A DNA stretch of 57,767 nucleotides from a virus. A program made the position numbers and the translations under genes. The notes beneath the pieces are model-generated. The model saw only the letters and a program-made list of their open reading frames with translations. It searched no databases and was not told the origin of the DNA. The DNA is taken from positions 1 to 57,767 of IMG/VR virus record IMGVR_UViG_3300030060_004810. One strand, 5' to 3'. Below, one piece after another: positions 33,940-42,406 of the stretch (within the stretch, counting starts at the first letter, position 1; each line of letters starts with the position of its first letter).

Positions 33940-36375
33940 TCAATTACCTCGTTTTAACAATTCACGTTGTAAAGCCGCATCAATCCTAGCCTGCGTCTGT
34001 CTTTCCTGACTAGCAAGCCGTTGCTGGAACTCAGTCTGCTTGTTAGCCATACGCTGTTGATCCATCTGCAACTCTGCCTGATCTATCTGCAAATCGGCCT
34101 GTTGCTTCTGAGCATCCAACTGAAGCTCCTGTTGCTTGAGTTGCACCAGCGGGTCACCTTGGTTCTGGCCCGTGATCTGTGCCGTAAGCTGTTTCAGTTT
34201 GGCAAACTCTTGTGCGTTGATCTGAGCAACCATGGCTTCTAGCTCAAGCTCCATGTCGGCATTCAAAGGCTGACCGCCTGTTTGCTGTAAAAGTTGTGCC
34301 GTAGCAAGCTCTTGGCTCTTAACCTTAACGTGTTCCATCACGTGCTTTTGCAACGAAATAGCAGACTGTGGCAACGCCTGTAGCGTCCCAGAAGTGCCAA
34401 ATGTCAGGTGCGTCATAATGTGAGCATCGTGATCCTGACCCTCAAACACCTTTAGTTGTACGCTATCCAAGGCGTCAATGTTCTCTTGAGCAGGGTCTTT
34501 CGGTATCGGATCGTCTGAAGACGGCGCTATCAATATCTTGTCTACGTCATTGACCCCCAAAGCCTCGTACATACGACGATACGCTTCATGCAAATCATGT
34601 ATTTGCGGGGCTTGCATGGCCATCTGTAGCTGGGCTTGTGCCAGTGAAATGCGCTGTGCCTGCGAGAAAGAGTTGGGGTTTGATACCGGAACCACGTCTA
34701 TCCGGTCGTCAAAGTCCCGTTGCATAATCGCACGATCACCGCCCATCACCGCATAGGGATACTCCTGCGGTAAATACTCGGACATCACCCGCGCAAGAAG
34801 CTTGAACTCCTGACGCATCCCATAATGCAGACGTTTATGCACCGCGCTCATGACCCGTGAGCCCTGTTCCAACAACGCTACCGTCGTGCCGACAGCCGCC
34901 TGCTGGTTACCATCGCCCACCTTCATGTCAGTAATCGTCGCAAACCGACGACCCGCATCCACCACAAAGCCCAAAAGCTGGAACAAGGTCGTGTCCGGAC
35001 CCTTGAACGGCAACGGCATCAAAGAGTCCCTGATAGCCCCACCGGGCGCATCTACGTCCCTGAACTCACCGGGCTGTAGCGGTTCCTCATCGTCCCTGAC
35101 CCGTAGGCCACGGGCCTTGAAGCCTGCCGGCAGGTTCGACAGCGTACCCGCATCAATCAACTGACGTAAGGCCGCAGTGGCTGTGCGAGACAGGCCACCA
35201 ATAGTATGGATCAAACCAAGGCCGTAAAATCCAAAACCGGGCAAAAACTTGTAGTGCACGAAATACTGGATCTTTTTCTTTACGTCGCTTTCTTCTTTAA
35301 AATTGCGTCGAATAGACAGCACTTGGCCGCTATCTTCGCTTATCGTGACGATATACGGAACTTTGATGCCCGTTGGCTCGCCATCTTCCCCCGTGTCTTC
35401 AAAACCTTCTAGGTCCAGATTGACGTGGCACTCAAGCAAAGTGCAGTCATAATCCAGATTGCTGGGCTCTACTCCGTCCAGCTTATTAATTTCACCCGTA
35501 ATCTCGTCCTCTGCGCCTTGCGCCGGAATAACGGGAATGTCCCTGTAAAAACCCATGACCTGCCGAATACGCAGATCATTTAGAGTCATCTTTACGACCT
35601 GAGTAATGTTTTCACAAGAATCTAAATCACTGGCACCATAGGGCACCACAATGTCCTCTGCGGGGACAAACTTGCTGACAGCGCGGTCTATCGCCTCGTC
35701 ATAGTAAACTTTCTTGAAAGTAGAACCGGCCAGCGGCAGATAAAACAACATTTGATCAAACTCAGGCGTGTACTCCTCCATCACATTGGTGATGTAGTAG
35801 TTCATAAACTCTTTTACACGAAACGCCTGCGCCTCGTTTTCTCGCGTCTTCTCACCAATAATCTGAGTGCGGACAGGACCTGAAGGCGGCAAAAGCTCGT
35901 TAAAAGCCTGTGCCTGAAACTGTGTGGCCGCTTCTGCAAGCAAAGGGTGCGTTACGCCGGTAGCCCCTCTGAAGGGCATTGTGCGCTCTTCATAGTTGTA
36001 TCCCAAAAGCTCCAAGCCCTTGGAATACGCGTCTTCCCACTCGGAACGAGATGATTTGTTAGCGTCGAACTCGCCTAGAAGCTCTGAAGATAAGCGGCCA
36101 AGCTCTCTATCGTCCAACTCCTCTGCCAAGTTGCGATAGAAATCGCCGTCATCAAGGCCAACCATCGCCATGGGATCAAAATCGACAATGACGCCACCGT
36201 CTTCTTCTGCCTCAATCTCTATTCCTTCCGGCAAAACTTCGTTGACTTTACCTACAAAAGTACCCGGTGCGGCTATCTCAATATCTAATTCAAGATCGGC
36301 GTCTTCTAATTCAGAACGAGGGGCCGTGCTATCCATCAACGAAGATAGCTGTGCTTTATCGTCACCATTGGCCAT
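33940..36375 (-). CDS. Portal protein
   Basis: 811 aa, long for a portal and of P22/N4-like type: LSSELLGEFDANKSSRSEWE, MPFRGATGVTHPLLAEAATQ, a wing/crown region, and a Gln-rich helical C-terminal barrel (residues about 720-810: QQELQLDAQKQQADLQIDQA). It forms the dodecameric ring for packaging and tail attachment. The acidic first 90 residues (ELDIEIAAPGTF) are an extension. Start overlaps the preceding stop (TGATG). Confidence 0.88.
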   Translation of the reverse strand: MANGDDKAQLSSLMDSTAPRSELEDADLELDIEIAAPGTFVGKVNEVLPEGIEIEAEEDGGVIVDFDPMAMVGLDDGDFYRNLAEELDDRELGRLSSELLGEFDANKSSRSEWEDAYSKGLELLGYNYEERTMPFRGATGVTHPLLAEAATQFQAQAFNELLPPSGPVRTQIIGEKTRENEAQAFRVKEFMNYYITNVMEEYTPEFDQMLFYLPLAGSTFKKVYYDEAIDRAVSKFVPAEDIVVPYGASDLDSCENITQVVKMTLNDLRIRQVMGFYRDIPVIPAQGAEDEITGEINKLDGVEPSNLDYDCTLLECHVNLDLEGFEDTGEDGEPTGIKVPYIVTISEDSGQVLSIRRNFKEESDVKKKIQYFVHYKFLPGFGFYGLGLIHTIGGLSRTATAALRQLIDAGTLSNLPAGFKARGLRVRDDEEPLQPGEFRDVDAPGGAIRDSLMPLPFKGPDTTLFQLLGFVVDAGRRFATITDMKVGDGNQQAAVGTTVALLEQGSRVMSAVHKRLHYGMRQEFKLLARVMSEYLPQEYPYAVMGGDRAIMQRDFDDRIDVVPVSNPNSFSQAQRISLAQAQLQMAMQAPQIHDLHEAYRRMYEALGVNDVDKILIAPSSDDPIPKDPAQENIDALDSVQLKVFEGQDHDAHIMTHLTFGTSGTLQALPQSAISLQKHVMEHVKVKSQELATAQLLQQTGGQPLNADMELELEAMVAQINAQEFAKLKQLTAQITGQNQGDPLVQLKQQELQLDAQKQQADLQIDQAELQMDQQRMANKQTEFQQRLASQERQTQARIDAALQRELLKRGN

Positions 36376-37298
36376 CAGGCTCTCCTAGTGTATGGGGCAA
36401 ATGCGCCTACGCCGCGTCTTATATCATACCCTCGGAACATGTTCCGTGCCACGGGAGCCATGGAACCCACACCGCCGCCCATGGCGTAATTTTTAACAGC
36501 GGCCTCTGCTTCGCGTTCCTGCCGCTCTTCTAACCGTTCTTGGTTCTGTTCAGAAAGCTCTTCGTTATACTCTTCTAATTCTTCGTACTGATTTAAAAGT
36601 TTGATTGCCGGGGATTCTTCGATACGGGCGCGGATGTAGTCATCCCTGTCTTCCTGCATTCCCTGTCGCGTGGACCGTGCGCCACGGTCCCATTCATCTC
36701 CAAATATTACTGAGCCGACCCCTCTTGTCGGATAGTCTCTTTCACGACGAAGAGCATTACTAAAATAATCAAGAGTTTCAGAGCCGGTTTTCCTTTTATA
36801 CGAACTATTAAGCATCTCAAATAGTTGGCGGTCATCCAGAGCAGTCAAAAAATCCGCAATTCTTACGGCTCTTTCACTTAATCCGGGAAAATTTTTATGC
36901 CGGTATTCGTGTGCATAAATTTCAGGCTTGGCAAATCTATCAACGACGTTCACAGTTCCCGATTCTGGGATTACTCTATGCCTTGTAAGACCACGATAAT
37001 TTTTTCTGTTGTAAAGAAAATCTATAGGATATTTGTCTAAAAAAGTGCCTTCCGGATATTCTTCGTCTGGAGGAGGATAAAAACCTCTTAACACCTTGTT
37101 TGGACCAGACTCGGGAGTACTATATGAAGCAATGTTGGGCAATCCCTGATACCGAGCAATAGACGGGTCTATGTCCGCCGCATAGTTGCTTTGAGCGGCA
37201 ACCTCGATAGCAAACTCATTGTCAAACGCCTGCTTTCGCAGTCGTTGACGCTCCAAAGCCGCTAAGAATTCAGGGTCTTGTTCTACAAGCTTGTCCAT
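36375..37298 (-). CDS. Unknown head-region protein with HExxH motif
   Basis: 307 aa. Contains EIYAHEYRHKNFPG with HEYRH at residues 130-134, the zinc-binding HExxH signature of metallopeptidases, and downstream residues that could give a third ligand (for example Glu in SERAV or the GSETLDYFSNAL helix). Head maturation needs a protease in many phages and none of the usual serine types is visible, but the motif is short and could be chance. C-terminal 60 residues are a charged coiled coil (EELEEYNEELSEQNQERLEE). Confidence 0.78.
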   Translation of the reverse strand: MDKLVEQDPEFLAALERQRLRKQAFDNEFAIEVAAQSNYAADIDPSIARYQGLPNIASYSTPESGPNKVLRGFYPPPDEEYPEGTFLDKYPIDFLYNRKNYRGLTRHRVIPESGTVNVVDRFAKPEIYAHEYRHKNFPGLSERAVRIADFLTALDDRQLFEMLNSSYKRKTGSETLDYFSNALRRERDYPTRGVGSVIFGDEWDRGARSTRQGMQEDRDDYIRARIEESPAIKLLNQYEELEEYNEELSEQNQERLEERQEREAEAAVKNYAMGGGVGSMAPVARNMFRGYDIRRGVGAFAPYTRRA

Positions 37299-38887
37299 TA
37301 TCGGGCCATGGGCATAATGCCCGTCTGCATCGTGGGCCGTGGTGAGGTTTTCGCGAGGTTACGGCGAAGGGTCGCCTTAGATCGTTGCGGGTTTAAGAGA
37401 GTCTCCAACCCTTGGCCGGTCATGGACATGTCCATACCGCCGGTCAAATCCACAATACCGCCCATGGCAAACTGACCAGTATTTGCCGCCGCCGCCGCTT
37501 CTGCCGCCCGACGTTCTTCCAAAGCTTGAAAGGCGGCTTGTGAGGAGGTTAATCCTGTCGGACCGGTGGGTACGAGATTCATGCCGCGTGAAGATACCGG
37601 AGTCCCTTGCTGATAAGCCACGTCGCCGGGGTCTACATCTTTATTGCCCTTTCCGCTGACATCTCCAGCAATCAGACTTTGAAACACTGAAGAATCTCGT
37701 CCTGCCGCGTCAAAAGCCTTTAAAACTTGGTTGGCTTCTTTGTTTGTTAAAACATTTGCGGGCATGACAGTGGAGGGCAAAAAACCCGTTCCTGTCCGAC
37801 CCTCTCTCCCCGTCTCAGCGTCACCTACGGCTCCTTCAACAATAAATTTAAGAACTTCATAAGCGGATTTTAGCTCGTCATCCATCTCCATAAGCTCTTC
37901 GTCAACAAAGGGCGTAGGTGGCGGAGCCGTAGTTGTAGTAACGGGAGTAGTAGTTTGCGTTGCGGGAGCAGGCGTGGAAGTAGACGTAAAGATATTTCCA
38001 CGACCCTGTGTATCCTCCAAGTTGACCGGCTGTGCATCCGCCGTCGTAGCAGTCAATGTGGGCGTTGGGCCAGAGGGTGGAACATACGGGTAGGCCAGAT
38101 CAGACGCCGGAGTCAGGTATGGATTTACCGGGTCCGGTTGATTCATGGGATCAAACTGACCTTCGTTGTAGGTGTAAAGGTTAGGTTGTTCCGAAGAATC
38201 GACCAGCACATCACTTGTTGTGAAAAACGGCTGTCTTGGCGTACCGCCCGTAGGACGAACCGCGCCAAAGGTAGAACGAAGGCCTTGATCGGTATACTGC
38301 ATCAAGAAATTATCGTCTGTCGCAAAGCCGCCCGTTTTGCTGGCAGAATCTATCGAATCAAATATCCGGCTCCATCTTGCTTCCGTCTCAGCATCAAAGT
38401 CTGTTCGTTCAAAAAAACTTTCTCTATTAAAAGTTTGATCTGGACGATTAAAATAAGCTTCTAGCCATACCGAATCTGCCGCCTTTGGTGAACGAGCAAA
38501 ATAATTGCTAAACCACGCGTAATCTTCATCGGTGACTAGACCCAAAAGACGTAGCGTGTCCACCATCTGACTATTAGTGGTTTCGCGGTAAGGTACGACC
38601 ATGTTTTCGTCAAAATACAAATAGGACGGTAAAGGTGTTTTACCCTGTCCTTTTGCACCGGCTGTTGCACCAGCTATCGCGGGTAAACCCACGGCGGCAC
38701 CCGTATCAACGGTAGTGCCACTTGCCGCCGCCTCTGCGGCCCGCGCTACCGCGTCTGCGTCATGCGGGATATCAAAATTTCCGGTAACTGGATTACGCAT
38801 CATCCCCATTTTATTAACGCTACCGCCATGAAACATAGACCGAGGAGCATATGAACCAATGCCGGACATCAACATTTTATTTCCCAT
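37298..38887 (-). CDS. Unknown virion-associated protein between terminase and portal
   Basis: 529 aa. Short N-terminal motif GIGSYAPRSMFHGG, a globular part around DLLRLLGLVTDEDYAWF and YFARSPKAADSVW, a long Pro/Thr-rich linker (about 270-330, TSTSTPAPATQTTTPVTTTT) and a Gly/Met-rich tail with MDMSMTGQGLETLLNPQR. Similar Met/Gly-rich ends occur in other proteins of this genome. Function unknown; TAATG overlap links it to the HExxH gene. Confidence 0.75.
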   Translation of the reverse strand: MGNKMLMSGIGSYAPRSMFHGGSVNKMGMMRNPVTGNFDIPHDADAVARAAEAAASGTTVDTGAAVGLPAIAGATAGAKGQGKTPLPSYLYFDENMVVPYRETTNSQMVDTLRLLGLVTDEDYAWFSNYFARSPKAADSVWLEAYFNRPDQTFNRESFFERTDFDAETEARWSRIFDSIDSASKTGGFATDDNFLMQYTDQGLRSTFGAVRPTGGTPRQPFFTTSDVLVDSSEQPNLYTYNEGQFDPMNQPDPVNPYLTPASDLAYPYVPPSGPTPTLTATTADAQPVNLEDTQGRGNIFTSTSTPAPATQTTTPVTTTTAPPPTPFVDEELMEMDDELKSAYEVLKFIVEGAVGDAETGREGRTGTGFLPSTVMPANVLTNKEANQVLKAFDAAGRDSSVFQSLIAGDVSGKGNKDVDPGDVAYQQGTPVSSRGMNLVPTGPTGLTSSQAAFQALEERRAAEAAAAANTGQFAMGGIVDLTGGMDMSMTGQGLETLLNPQRSKATLRRNLAKTSPRPTMQTGIMPMAR

Positions 38888-38892
38888 AAGAT

Positions 38893-40371
38893 TTACCCGT
38901 AATATTGCATTGGCCGAAGATTTGCACTCTCATCTTCCCAATAATCTGATGGCAACTGCACAAAGTTACCCTGTCGGTATCGCATCAACGCCTGTGTCGT
39001 GCTGTCTACCAAGTCATCATACTCCCCATTAGGGAACGCCGCACACTCTTCTATCACATCGTGCGCCCAAGACTCATCCGGTGCCCAAATCATACCGCTT
39101 TCAAAAAGCGGAGAGACACTGTGTACCCGCGATACCTTATCGTTACCGCGACTCGGCGTAAAGTTTACCACAGGAATGCCCATGTTCCGTAGTTCGTGGG
39201 TCAAAGGCATACCACTCGCCTTTGCCTCAATAATTACCGTCTCAGGCTCCCAAAATTTGTAGGATTCCATCGCAACTTGCTTCAATTCAGGGAAATCCCA
39301 GCGCCCTTTCTTCGCATCCAGCAAAATCAGACCCGCAACCGTCCCTTCTTCAGGATAAAACACGCCCCAAGTCGTAATCGCACTGTAATCCGCCCGCGTA
39401 TTCTTGGAAAAAGCCGTGTCATAGCTCTGAATCACGTATTGCAACTGCGGAATCTGCTGTTTATCCCACACATTCCACCACTCACGCTTGATAATCGCGT
39501 TTTCATCACCCGTAGGGTTCTGCTGGTACTGGGCATTCCACTTCGGCAGAGGAATTGACGCTTTTACCGCTTGCATCTCCTCAAAAGACCAGAACTCAGG
39601 CCACAAAGGACCGCCCGAAGGCATCTCCATAGGGAACTCAATGACCTCCCAGTTGTCCGCCAAGGCGTCCCGACCCTGTGCCCGGATCAATTGACCCGTC
39701 AAATCCTTCTCTGACCACCTAGTCATCACCACAATGATGGCCCCGCCCGGTTGCAAACGCTGTCGAGGACCACCCGTGTACCAATCCCATGCATCATCAA
39801 AGCCACTCAGCGACATCGCGGTCTGCTCAGAGTGCGGATCGTCAATAATGATCAAGTCACCACCACGTCCCGCCAAGTTTGACCCCACACCCACGCCGTA
39901 ATACATACCACCACGGGCCGTGTCCCACCTGCCGGACGCCTTCGAGTCAGCAGAAAGCGCCGCATCGGGGAAAATTTCCAGATAATCATCCCTCTCCAGC
40001 AGATTCTTGATCTTCCGGCCAAAGTTGACCGCAAGCTCCGTGGTGTGCGTAGCCTGAATAATCTTCATCGCGGGGTTTTTACCAATCATCCAAGCCGGAA
40101 ACAGGAAACTCGCAAACTCAGACTTTGTGTGACGCGGCGGCATGTTGATGATCAACCGCTTCAACTCCCCACTGGCCACCCGCTCAAGCTTTTCCGCCAT
40201 GATCTTGTGGTGACGACCCGCAATAAACTCGGGCCACATCGTCCGGACAAAGCTCAAATAGTCCGTCTGACACGACTCAACCTGCTCAATCTGCGCCAGC
40301 CGGTATTCAAGCTTCAGAATCTTCTCTTCCGCTTCCTCTAAGGACTCAAAACTAGAACCATCACTCCGCAT
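38893..40371 (-). CDS. terL: Terminase large subunit
   Basis: 492 aa. ATPase: Walker A variant MPPRHTKSE (about 77-85), Walker B LIIIDDPH (about 172-179). Nuclease: RNase H-like YDTAFSKNTRADYS, VIIEAKASG and EYDDLVDSTTQAL with acidic ligands. Packages DNA into the prohead through the portal. ATG at 40371 is used; a GTG at 40377 is in frame. The small subunit is not adjacent but lies about 6 kb upstream at 46403-47092. A TATAAT box (40409-40414) lies upstream. Confidence 0.92.
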   Translation of the reverse strand: MRSDGSSFESLEEAEEKILKLEYRLAQIEQVESCQTDYLSFVRTMWPEFIAGRHHKIMAEKLERVASGELKRLIINMPPRHTKSEFASFLFPAWMIGKNPAMKIIQATHTTELAVNFGRKIKNLLERDDYLEIFPDAALSADSKASGRWDTARGGMYYGVGVGSNLAGRGGDLIIIDDPHSEQTAMSLSGFDDAWDWYTGGPRQRLQPGGAIIVVMTRWSEKDLTGQLIRAQGRDALADNWEVIEFPMEMPSGGPLWPEFWSFEEMQAVKASIPLPKWNAQYQQNPTGDENAIIKREWWNVWDKQQIPQLQYVIQSYDTAFSKNTRADYSAITTWGVFYPEEGTVAGLILLDAKKGRWDFPELKQVAMESYKFWEPETVIIEAKASGMPLTHELRNMGIPVVNFTPSRGNDKVSRVHSVSPLFESGMIWAPDESWAHDVIEECAAFPNGEYDDLVDSTTQALMRYRQGNFVQLPSDYWEDESANLRPMQYYG

Positions 40372-40408
40372 AAACACTAGCTCTCGGGGTTAGTAAGTAC
40401 TCACTTCA

Positions 40409-40414
40409 ATTATA
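40409..40414 (-). promoter_or_regulatory. Perfect -10 box upstream of terL
   Basis: TATAAT on the minus strand, preceded by GATCGCATATATGTT, related to the CGCATA elements of the upstream units. No good -35 box is visible, so an activator may be needed. Confidence 0.5.
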
Positions 40415-40550
40415 AACATATATGCGATCCGGTAGCTCTCAATTTTTTGCAAATTTTTTGAGGCTCTGGGACTCCTATGCGCGTTTTTTTTGAACCGTAG
40501 CACGTTTTACGGACCACGGCTCGGGGCTTACGGGTTTTTTCCGAAAAAAT

Positions 40551-40566
40551 TGTTCCACGTGGAACA
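40551..40566. promoter_or_regulatory. parS-like palindrome 3
   Basis: TGTTCCACGTGGAACA, identical to the site at 28882. Sits in non-coding DNA 100 bp from the iteron array, next to an A/T-rich inverted repeat (TTTTTTCCGAAAAAA). Confidence 0.75.
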
Positions 40567-40665
40567 TCGATATCGTTTTTCTGTTCTGTTGTTCGTGAGA
40601 AACATGGCATTTGTTGCCGCTTGCTTAGGCGCGGGCGCGTTTCGCGGAAAATTCGCCAAAAATCG

Positions 40666-40785
40666 CGGCCCACGGCCCGCTGACGCGCTCGGCTGGCGGG
40701 CCCCGCGGACCGCGGCCCACGGGGCGCGGACCGGATACGCGGCGGGACGATTACCGGACACGCGGCGGCGGCCCACGGCCCACGG
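40666..40785. repeat. Four iterons CGGCCCACGG
   Basis: Exact 10-bp direct repeats start at 40666, 40713, 40769 and 40776 (the last two overlap by 3 bp). Their surroundings share CGCGG and GGCTGGCGG blocks. Non-coding. Direct repeats of this sort bind initiators or packaging proteins. Confidence 0.7.
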
Positions 40786-40947
40786 CTGGCGGTACGTTTC
40801 GATGGGATCTCGGGGCGCGGACCCCGCGCCAGTTGTTACGGATCGGTTGCGGCGGAGTGCTCAGAAATTACTTGAACGGCTAGCCCGCGCGGTTGTGCGG
40901 ATTCGTATGCTGCCAGGCGCATACAACTTTTGGCGCTAGCGGCAGGC

Positions 40948-40973
40948 AAAAAAACCCCGCCTCGAGGGCGGGG
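40948..40973 (-). terminator. Intrinsic terminator, unit 1
   Basis: Minus-strand stem CCCCGCC / GGCGGGG, 5-base loop CTCGA, seven T. Ends the unit of genes 41494-40995. Confidence 0.92.
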
Positions 40974-40994
40974 TCCAATGGTGGCCGCTACTGG

Positions 40995-41252
40995 TCAGCG
41001 GCGGGCGGGTATGCGGATCAGATCGCGCTCGAGATCGTCAGAGATCCCCCAGCGGACGAACGTGTCCCCCGTGGGCTTCAGCCTGCCATTCACCGCTCGA
41101 TAGATCAGCGGCTCCGCGTTGGCGGTTTTGCAGACCAGATACTCGGACCCATCGGTGAGCCCTTTCGATTGATCATAGTCTCGCAGGCGCTTCACGCAGA
41201 ACCAGACCATCATGCTTCCGTAAACCTGTTCGATCGGTGCAATCCGGATCAT
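40995..41252 (-). CDS. Small protein, unknown (unit 1, second gene)
   Basis: 85 aa: YGSMMVWFCVKRLRDYDQSK, DGSEYLVCKTANAEPLIYRA, RLKPTGDTFVRWG. Mixed alpha/beta, no known family. ATG overlaps the stop of the upstream gene (ATGA). Only the terminator and the non-coding segment follow. Confidence 0.8.
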   Translation of the reverse strand: MIRIAPIEQVYGSMMVWFCVKRLRDYDQSKGLTDGSEYLVCKTANAEPLIYRAVNGRLKPTGDTFVRWGISDDLERDLIRIPARR

Positions 41253-41494
41253 GATTTGCCACCCTTGGCGCGCTTAAATTTTACGCCCATCTCAGCGAGT
41301 AGAGTGTCATCAAACTTTGCGAATTCTTCCGCGACTTGAAGGAAAGCGGGGTAGTGCTTTGCCAGTACCTTTCGGTTCTGCATATCCAGCGCACACACCG
41401 CGGTGTGGATTCGATCGGCGGCGGTAGCCAGTTCCCAAACGCGGGTCTTGGCTACGCCAACAGTCTCTAGTTCGTTTTGAAAGTTGTTAGACAT
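41249..41494 (-). CDS. Small helical protein, unknown (unit 1, first gene)
   Basis: 81 aa starting MSNNFQNELETVGVAKTRVW, helical with LATAADRIHTAVCALDMQNR and a basic tail KFKRAKGGKS. The start at 41494 is fixed by CTTTGGAGA 8 nt upstream; an upstream in-frame ATG lies inside the leader stem-loop. Unknown function. Confidence 0.83.
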   Translation of the reverse strand: MSNNFQNELETVGVAKTRVWELATAADRIHTAVCALDMQNRKVLAKHYPAFLQVAEEFAKFDDTLLAEMGVKFKRAKGGKS

Positions 41495-41500
41495 ATGTCT

Positions 41501-41565
41501 GTCTCCAAAGTGACGCCGCGACATTGCGGCAAGCGCAGTATGCGATAAAAGCCAGACAAAAAAAA
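41501..41565 (-). promoter_or_regulatory. Leader of unit 1: promoter, 5' stem-loop and ribosome site
   Basis: -35 TTTTTT (41560-41565, the T-tract of the terminator of unit 2), 17-nt spacer, -10 CATACT (41537-41542). The stem-loop GCCGC...GCGGC (41515-41530) would start at about +1, followed by CTTTGGAGA and the ATG at 41494. Confidence 0.7.
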
Positions 41566-41584
41566 CCCCGCCTCGAGGGCGGGG
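41558..41584 (-). terminator. Intrinsic terminator, unit 2
   Basis: Minus-strand CCCCGCC / GGCGGGG stem, loop CTCGA, eight T (41558-41565). The T run doubles as the -35 position of the unit 1 promoter. Confidence 0.93.
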
Positions 41585-41604
41585 TCTGGATCGGATCGCT
41601 TGCG

Positions 41605-41793
41605 CTATCTATCTCTCTTCGAGAATGACTCGGTCCACGCTATGAACACCGCCTTGGCTGTACTGCGATCCAAGTCGAAATTCTCTTCGAGCCATTGGGG
41701 CGCGCCGAACATGTTGATGGCGCCAGAATCCCGTAGGCTATCGAGTGTCTCAAAGTACTCAGAGTGTAAAGGCTGATCTGCTGAAATTTCCAT
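41605..41793 (-). CDS. Small acidic protein, unknown (unit 2)
   Basis: 62 aa: MEISADQPLHSEYFETLDSL, SGAINMFGAPQWLEENFDLD, AKAVFIAWTESF. Single gene of its unit. Start fixed by TTTGGAGA 9 nt upstream; longer in-frame extension would run through the leader and terminator. Unknown role. Confidence 0.82.
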   Translation of the reverse strand: MEISADQPLHSEYFETLDSLRDSGAINMFGAPQWLEENFDLDRSTAKAVFIAWTESFSKRDR

Positions 41794-41799
41794 AATTGT

Positions 41800-41865
41800 A
41801 TTCTCCAAAGATTCGCCGCGACATTGCGACCGTGAAACTATCGCATATCTCACGGGCAAAAAAAA
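41800..41865 (-). promoter_or_regulatory. Leader of unit 2: promoter, 5' stem-loop and ribosome site
   Basis: -35 TTTTTT (41860-41865), 17-nt spacer, extended -10 TGC-GATAGT (41837-41842). TCGC...GCGA stem near 41813-41829 at the predicted 5' end, then TTTGGAGA. Confidence 0.7.
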
Positions 41866-41882
41866 CCCCGCTCGAGGCGGGG
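41858..41882 (-). terminator. Intrinsic terminator, unit 3
   Basis: Stem CCCCGC / GCGGGG, loop of 5, eight T. T run at the -35 position of the unit 2 promoter. Confidence 0.93.
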
Positions 41883-41902
41883 TAGGTAAAAGCCGGAATT
41901 GC

Positions 41903-42289
41903 TTAGGCGATTTTCTGATCAGCCGCGGACATGGTGTCGATTGTGTCGCGCATTTGAATATTGGCCCGCTCAATGTATTGGATATGAGCGGTTAAGCCGT
42001 CTATTAACGATCGGATCAGCGTAATAAATTCGGCCCCAGTGTCAGGACCCCCGCTCTCTAAAAACGTCTTCACCTTGTCATAGTCAACAGCATGCGCTTC
42101 GGGCATATCAACCCCATTTAACACGGCGGCCTCGATAACTTCGGCCATAGATATATTGCTGTTATCCATTAACTCGAGAATGTCTTCGGCATCATCCGCC
42201 GATACGCCATCGGGCACTTCGTCGCATACTTCGAAAGTCGCTGTGACTTCCACGTCTTGGTCTTGGCTCAAATCAATTCGTATCGCCAT
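41903..42289 (-). CDS. Acidic 128-aa protein, unknown (unit 3)
   Basis: Strongly acidic protein starting MAIRIDLSQDQDVEVTATFE, then DDAEDILELMDNSNISMAEV and an extended C-terminal helix (LIDGLTAHIQYIERANIQMR). ATG at 42289 is chosen for TTTTGGAGA 9 nt upstream. Negative charge and size could fit a DNA mimic or host-protein inhibitor, but nothing proves this. Confidence 0.82.
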   Translation of the reverse strand: MAIRIDLSQDQDVEVTATFEVCDEVPDGVSADDAEDILELMDNSNISMAEVIEAAVLNGVDMPEAHAVDYDKVKTFLESGGPDTGAEFITLIRSLIDGLTAHIQYIERANIQMRDTIDTMSAADQKIA

Positions 42290-42295
42290 GGTTCT

Positions 42296-42362
42296 AATCT
42301 CCAAAATGAAAGCCGCAAAATTACGGCACGGCTAGTGTCGCATATGCGGCGGGCAAAAAAAA
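42296..42362 (-). promoter_or_regulatory. Leader of unit 3: promoter, 5' stem-loop and ribosome site
   Basis: -35 TTTTTT (42357-42362), 17-nt spacer, extended -10 TGC-GACACT (42334-42339). Stem-loop GCCG...CGGC (42312-42327) starting at predicted +1. Confidence 0.68.
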
Positions 42363-42378
42363 CCCCGCCGAGGCGGGG
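42355..42378 (-). terminator. Intrinsic terminator, unit 4
   Basis: Stem CCCCGCC / GGCGGGG with a 2-base apex, eight T. Confidence 0.92.
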
Positions 42379-42406
42379 TTAGGCGGCACTTTGTTTTCGC
42401 ACCGCA

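Larger units (their letters stand above)
40372..40994. other. GC-rich non-coding segment with iterons and parS-like site
   Basis: About 620 bases with no convincing gene. From low to high: TATAAT box for terL (40409-40414), AT-rich stretch, parS-like palindrome (40551-40566), very GC-rich part (about 40625-40820) with four exact copies of CGGCCCACGG at 40666, 40713, 40769 and 40776, and the terminator at 40948-40973. Open frames exist on both strands but are low-complexity and have no good ribosome site. Candidate replication origin or packaging site. Confidence 0.6.

Noticed and set aside
40490-40939. 149-aa plus-strand frame in the GC-rich segment
   Set aside because: Composition is dictated by CGG/GCG-rich DNA, it crosses the parS-like palindrome and has no ribosome site; frames of similar length exist on the other strand.
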